9,180 bases of DNA, from NCBI GenBank assembly GCA_029556045.1, contig JAKQGS010000110.1, positions 1 to 9,180 on the forward strand, in the 5' to 3' direction. A model generated the notes under the pieces. The model searched no databases. It had not been told where the DNA came from and saw nothing but the letters and a program-made list of their open reading frames with translations. Source of the DNA: Pseudomonadota bacterium (GTDB taxonomy: Bacteria > Bdellovibrionota > Oligoflexia > Oligoflexales > Oligoflexaceae). How positions within the stretch are numbered: position 1 is the first letter of the stretch; every line of letters starts with the position of its first letter. Of this stretch, positions 6,271-9,180 are shown in pieces. The position numbers and the translations under genes were made by a program.

Positions 6271-6966
6271 CTAAAAAACGTTGGGAGAGAAATCCCCAAT
6301 GCGCCCGATCGAAGATAAGGCGATCGCCGCCTGCATAAGCTCTTCGTGCGACTGGTTTTCACCTAGGGCAAATAACACAAAGTCATTATGGAAGTGTGTG
6401 GCTGCTAAACGCATCCATTGGTGGTCGGTACCCGCCGGCCGTCCAACGCCCGGGGGATCTGCAATAATTTCATGATGCACCTGTTCAATAGCTAGTGGGA
6501 ACATCAACTGACCGTGAACCACCCTGCCCTGTACCATTTTTCTCTCAATGCGGGGAAAGTGCCGTTTGGCAAATGTGGTGATCGCTATCGTCAAGTTCGA
6601 GCGACCGTCACCACGATAATGAGCCATAAAAATGGGAACCCCGTTTAGGTCCACTTGCTTTTGCGACACCAGGCTGTAACCCGCACCAGTAAGCTGCAGG
6701 GAAAAACTCGGGATATCAAGATGCTGGCTGAGGCTGCGATTAAATTCGTCCAGCGATGGAGTGCCGACTTCAGCTCCCTCGCTCCGATGAAATGCGACCA
6801 GAACGGGACCCAGGCGATTGCGAAACGCCTGAATGTCGGCCACTGAATTGGGGTGAGGAGATTTAAGGCAGACCGCCATATAGGCAAAAGTGGCAACCAT
6901 GAGCACCCCCAGCACCACCAGAATGGATTTGCTGGAATATCGTCGGGAATTTTGTGTGGTTGCCAT
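6271..6966 (-). CDS. Single-helix membrane protein, anti-sigma-like extracytoplasmic domain (tentative)
   Basis: Function is not recognised. With the ATG at 6966 the protein has 231 residues: a short basic N-terminus, one membrane helix (about 14-33) and a domain of about 195 residues outside the cytoplasm. Residues 94-130 (GAGYSLVSQKQVDLNGVP then IFMAHYRGDGR) resemble the sheet of extracytoplasmic domains in some anti-sigma and transmembrane regulators. The end (187-210) reads LAATHFHNDFVLFALGENQSHEEL. No zinc-binding anti-sigma domain lies in the short cytoplasmic part. A GTG at 7005 would add 13 residues, but it overlaps the candidate -10 box, whereas GGAG lies 10 bases before the ATG. The gene converges on the oxidase operon, leaving 40 bp between stops. 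Its C-terminus resembles that of the protein at 3-509. Coding status is good; the fold suggestion is weak. Confidence 0.7.
   Translation of the reverse strand: MATTQNSRRYSSKSILVVLGVLMVATFAYMAVCLKSPHPNSVADIQAFRNRLGPVLVAFHRSEGAEVGTPSLDEFNRSLSQHLDIPSFSLQLTGAGYSLVSQKQVDLNGVPIFMAHYRGDGRSNLTIAITTFAKRHFPRIERKMVQGRVVHGQLMFPLAIEQVHHEIIADPPGVGRPAGTDHQWMRLAATHFHNDFVLFALGENQSHEELMQAAIALSSIGRIGDFSPNVF
6273..6299 (-). terminator. Possible weak intrinsic terminator at the end of the - strand gene
   Basis: On the - strand TTGGG pairs with CCCAA (6295-6299 with 6281-6285) across a loop of nine bases, followed by CG and six Ts (6278-6273) that merge into the TAG stop. The stem is only 5 bp, plus a possible G-T pair, and it lies inside the last codons, so termination efficiency is doubtful. 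Confidence 0.25.
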
Positions 6967-7004
6967 GGGGAGATCGCTCCATCGGGAGAATACGATGCAC
7001 CCCA

Positions 7005-7034
7005 CCTATAGACCAAAAAATCCGGTTATGTCAA
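7005..7034 (-). promoter_or_regulatory. Candidate promoter of the 231-residue membrane protein
   Basis: On the - strand a perfect -35 box TTGACA (7034-7029) is followed after 18 bp by TATAGG (7010-7005), a four-of-six match to the -10 consensus. Transcription would start near 6998, giving a leader of about 30 bases before the ATG at 6966. The gene would then be expressed separately from the DUF4340/GldG genes upstream of it on the same strand. Confidence 0.45.
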
Positions 7035-7077
7035 CGACTTCGAGCAGCCCTATCCGCACTTGCCCGGTGCCACTGTT

Positions 7078-8148
7078 TCACGACCCCTGCGGCGGTGTGG
7101 ATGACGGAGTTTCCTTTTTAGGCTCCACCATCTCATCACGACCGCGGTCAAACCACTTGTACTGGTAGGCTTCGATCTCAAAGATCCAAGGCCCCAGGAA
7201 ACCCTCATAGAACTTGACCTTGTCCCCTTCGGCAGCCCCGCTGTTACTCAGGGACGCCGTCACATAGTATTTCTTTTCGTCCTGGGGTTTATCCTTTTTG
7301 TCTTTGCTCGGCACCTTTTTCACCACTTCGGCAGCCTGCAGCATCACCCTGTCCCCCGTGAAGGTTTCCAACTCCACCTTGGGACCGGCCGCCAAAGCCT
7401 TTTGCAGCTCTTCGTTGTCCCGCGGATGGCGGTGTGAGTAGGAGATACTGCGGAAGTTATTGTCCATTGCCGTCAACTCGGACTCTTTGAGTTGCTCCTT
7501 ATCGCTCAGCCCCTCCAGCGAAAACTTGTCTTCCTTTTTCTCCCGCTGCAGGGCAAACGGTTTGTGTTTACTGGTGGCCGAAGGCTGAAACGAAACTTTT
7601 TTGAGACCGTCCTTTTCAATGTGGGTCAGAGTTTTGAGCTCCCAATTGGGGGCTTCGGTATCCACCGAGGTTTCACGATCCACCAGATAGACAGATTCCG
7701 ATCCTTCAAAACGGACGTATTGACCGCCCCCTTCTTTGGTTTTGCCGAGGGTGAGATCCAGAAGTGTTTTACCCCCATCTCCTTTGACAATAACCCGGCT
7801 ACCCTTGTCGAGTTCGTAGGCGCCCCACTGATCCTTGGAGGTGGCGATCAGACGATTGGCTTTGATTTTTCCCAGCGACTCCACGAAGGAGATCACCTTG
7901 GATACGTTCACAGGGAATTTGTCCCCATCCGCCAGACGCCAGCGGCGCCCCTCCCCTTCTTCCACCACGACCTTCTTTTCGTCCTTGTGAACTTCCAGAC
8001 CTTTGACCTTCGGGAGATCCACTTCCGCAAAAAGTTCTTTGCCCAGGCGGGGATCGCTGGGCTTGTTACCCTGACCATCCAAAAAAACCGTGGCAAGGGC
8101 AACCAGGGCCAGCACCAATGTGGCAATGATGAGACTCTTTTTTGGCAT
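7078..8148 (-). CDS. DUF4340 domain protein, partner of a GldG-type ABC auxiliary protein
   Basis: This 356-residue protein has one N-terminal membrane helix or signal anchor (about 5-23) and a large extracytoplasmic part. The first domain shows the DUF4340 pattern: a beta-rich start, then RRWRLADGDKFPVNVSKV (68-85) leading into an amphipathic helix and KIKANRLIA, then WGAYELDKG. The rest is rich in Lys and Glu, with a probable second repeat of the fold and a Pro/Ser-rich C-terminus (PSSTPPQGS). Genes of this kind commonly follow an ABC ATPase, a permease and a GldG-like protein; biochemical function is undefined. The ATG at 8148 is chosen over a TTG at 8154 because AAAGGGGGG lies 8 bases before it. 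It starts 2 bp after the GldG-like gene, so the two are almost certainly one operon. Confidence 0.85.
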   Translation of the reverse strand: MPKKSLIIATLVLALVALATVFLDGQGNKPSDPRLGKELFAEVDLPKVKGLEVHKDEKKVVVEEGEGRRWRLADGDKFPVNVSKVISFVESLGKIKANRLIATSKDQWGAYELDKGSRVIVKGDGGKTLLDLTLGKTKEGGGQYVRFEGSESVYLVDRETSVDTEAPNWELKTLTHIEKDGLKKVSFQPSATSKHKPFALQREKKEDKFSLEGLSDKEQLKESELTAMDNNFRSISYSHRHPRDNEELQKALAAGPKVELETFTGDRVMLQAAEVVKKVPSKDKKDKPQDEKKYYVTASLSNSGAAEGDKVKFYEGFLGPWIFEIEAYQYKWFDRGRDEMVEPKKETPSSTPPQGS

Positions 8149-8150
8149 GT

Positions 8151-9180
8151 TCAATTCCCCCCTTTGGCGCGTTTTTCACGTCGACTGAAGACCATGATAC
8201 CAGCGGCCGCTACCAGTGATGGCACCACCAGCATATTCAGAGCCACCAACCAGTGTCCCAATCCCTCAATATCCTCCCGCAGTTTTTTGCGGACTTCGCG
8301 GCGTTTGGCCCGCACTTCCACCTCCTGCTCCCGGAACCGCTGGATCTCCTGCTGCTGCTCCGTCGTCAGGTTGGCAAGGTTACCGTCGGTACGCTGCTGC
8401 TGTAGGTCGTTCAATTTTTTCTGCAGATCACTCAATTGTTGGTTCAGGCGATCCTCCTCCGCTTTCCAGCGCTCCTGCGCTTCCTTTTGCAGATGCTTGA
8501 CCTTCGTGAACGGACGGGCCACCCGCCCCGAAGTGCGGATCGAGATCAAATCCTTGTTACCCGCCAGAAACTCCACGGCGTTGGCCATAAAGTTCACGTT
8601 ATCGTTGCGGGGCCGCACGATGACCTGCGGACCAAATTGCATCTTATCCACCGCGTTGGCATCCGCCAGAAAGTCCACATCCGCTACGATCAGGATGGTG
8701 CCTTCGTCCGCCGCTTCTTTCAGGGGGGCCCCCGCATCCTTGACGTCAGCCGGAGCGCCGTTGGGAAAGGCCGACTTGAACTTACCCTTCAACAAACCGG
8801 CTATGATCCGCTGCTTGCCATCCACCTTCAGCTCCCGGCTGATGTCGGACGGACGCATGAACATCGCCATGCTGTTATTCTGCATCCCGGAATCCTTGCT
8901 GGTTTGAATCAGAGGTTGCATCTGGTAACCGGTGCCATCCCGCAGGGAGATCGCCCCACCTTCGGCAAACAGCATCTGCTTAAGGTTGGCGGTGATCATC
9001 ACATCCTTGGAAAAATCCTCCTCCATCGCACTGATGAAGAACGGATAATTGACCGCTTCACCACCGGCATTGATGCGGGTGGCCCGATTGGTATCCCCCA
9101 GCATGTCGGAGCGGCTGAATTGAATGCCCCAGGCGTTAAACAGTGTATCCAATGAACTGGCGGATTCCGGCATCCGGCCG
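8151..9180 (-). CDS. GldG-like ABC-transporter auxiliary protein, C-terminal part
   Basis: The frame is open to the right edge, so the N-terminal part (usually a membrane helix and the first half of the soluble domain) is missing. About 342 residues are visible. Numbered from the Met at 9173, LDTLFNAWGIQFSRSDMLGD (8-27) matches the segment after the first domain in this family. TILIVADVDFLADA (159-172) and NVNFMANAVEFLAGNKDLIS (192-211) are the family's best-conserved stretches. A long Gln/Glu/Arg-rich coiled coil (about 225-303) leads into a C-terminal membrane helix (307-328) and a basic tail (RREKRAKGG). GldG was named for gliding motility in Bacteroidetes, but relatives occur widely in non-gliding bacteria, so no motility role should be assumed. 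The ATPase and permease partners would be expected to the right of the window. Confidence 0.88.
   Translation of the reverse strand, partial: GRMPESASSLDTLFNAWGIQFSRSDMLGDTNRATRINAGGEAVNYPFFISAMEEDFSKDVMITANLKQMLFAEGGAISLRDGTGYQMQPLIQTSKDSGMQNNSMAMFMRPSDISRELKVDGKQRIIAGLLKGKFKSAFPNGAPADVKDAGAPLKEAADEGTILIVADVDFLADANAVDKMQFGPQVIVRPRNDNVNFMANAVEFLAGNKDLISIRTSGRVARPFTKVKHLQKEAQERWKAEEDRLNQQLSDLQKKLNDLQQQRTDGNLANLTTEQQQEIQRFREQEVEVRAKRREVRKKLREDIEGLGHWLVALNMLVVPSLVAAAGIMVFSRREKRAKGGN
8157..8165 (-). promoter_or_regulatory. Ribosome binding site deciding the DUF4340 gene start
   Basis: Read on the - strand this is AAAGGGGGG, ending 8 bases before the ATG at 8148 and only 2 bases before the alternative TTG at 8154, so the ATG is preferred. 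It lies within the last codons of the GldG-like gene. Confidence 0.6.

Noticed and set aside
7011..7077. Possible intrinsic terminator after the DUF4340 gene on the - strand
   Set aside because: A T-run exists (7016-7021 region), but only a 4-bp GCAC/GTGC stem is found, and it is far from the T-run. The T-run lies in the spacer of the candidate promoter.
7492..8907. Long + strand open frame (471 codons) opposite the DUF4340 and GldG-like genes
   Set aside because: It spans two well-supported genes on the other strand, its product is rich in Arg, Ser and Phe with no recognisable domain, and no ribosome binding site is evident. It is an artefact of the codon bias of the real genes.
8436..9155. 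+ strand open frame opposite the GldG-like gene
   Set aside because: The product is His- and Arg-rich without domain or membrane pattern, while the opposite strand shows clear family motifs and a coiled coil.

Overview
The window reads as a piece of a Gram-negative, aerobically respiring bacterium, most likely a proteobacterium or a related lineage. The evidence is an aa3-type cytochrome c oxidase operon with a periplasmic dihaem cytochrome c, a periplasmic thioredoxin-like protein, and a GldG/DUF4340 auxiliary pair. Nothing in the sequence fixes the genus. No tRNA, rRNA, CRISPR array, insertion sequence or phage gene was seen.

Layout: (1) Positions 3-509, + strand: the 3' end of an unrecognised gene whose reading frame is open to the left edge. 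(2) Positions 510-693: a 184-bp non-coding gap with a repeated CGCGAAAA motif and a candidate sigma70-type promoter. (3) Positions 694-6230, + strand: one tightly packed nine-gene operon. The order is dihaem cytochrome c, a 38-residue single-helix protein, subunit II (CuA), subunit I, subunit III copy 1, subunit IV, subunit III copy 2, a 72-residue CXXC membrane protein, and a membrane-anchored thioredoxin-fold protein. (4) Positions 6271-6966, - strand: a convergent single-helix membrane protein with its own candidate promoter. (5) Positions 7078-9180, - strand: a DUF4340 protein preceded by the C-terminal part of a GldG-type ABC-transporter auxiliary protein, which runs off the right edge.

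How the parts work together: the dihaem cytochrome c probably delivers electrons to the CuA site of subunit II. From there they pass to haem a and the haem a3/CuB centre of subunit I, where oxygen is reduced. The two subunit III copies, subunit IV and probably the 38-residue protein complete the membrane complex. The last two genes have cysteine pairs in the expected periplasmic parts and look like accessory or assembly factors, for example for keeping CuA cysteines reduced or handling copper. No SCO, Cox11, haem O synthase or haem A synthase gene lies in the window.

Most notable points: subunit I has all metal ligands and the D-channel residues but lacks the canonical K-channel lysine, having Met with a Glu just before it. 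A 38-residue protein directly before subunit II is easily missed and sits where subunit IIa sits in ba3 oxidases. Subunit III copy 2 has lost the WHFVD signature of copy 1. The two unrecognised proteins flanking the operon on opposite strands appear to share a distantly related C-terminal domain.
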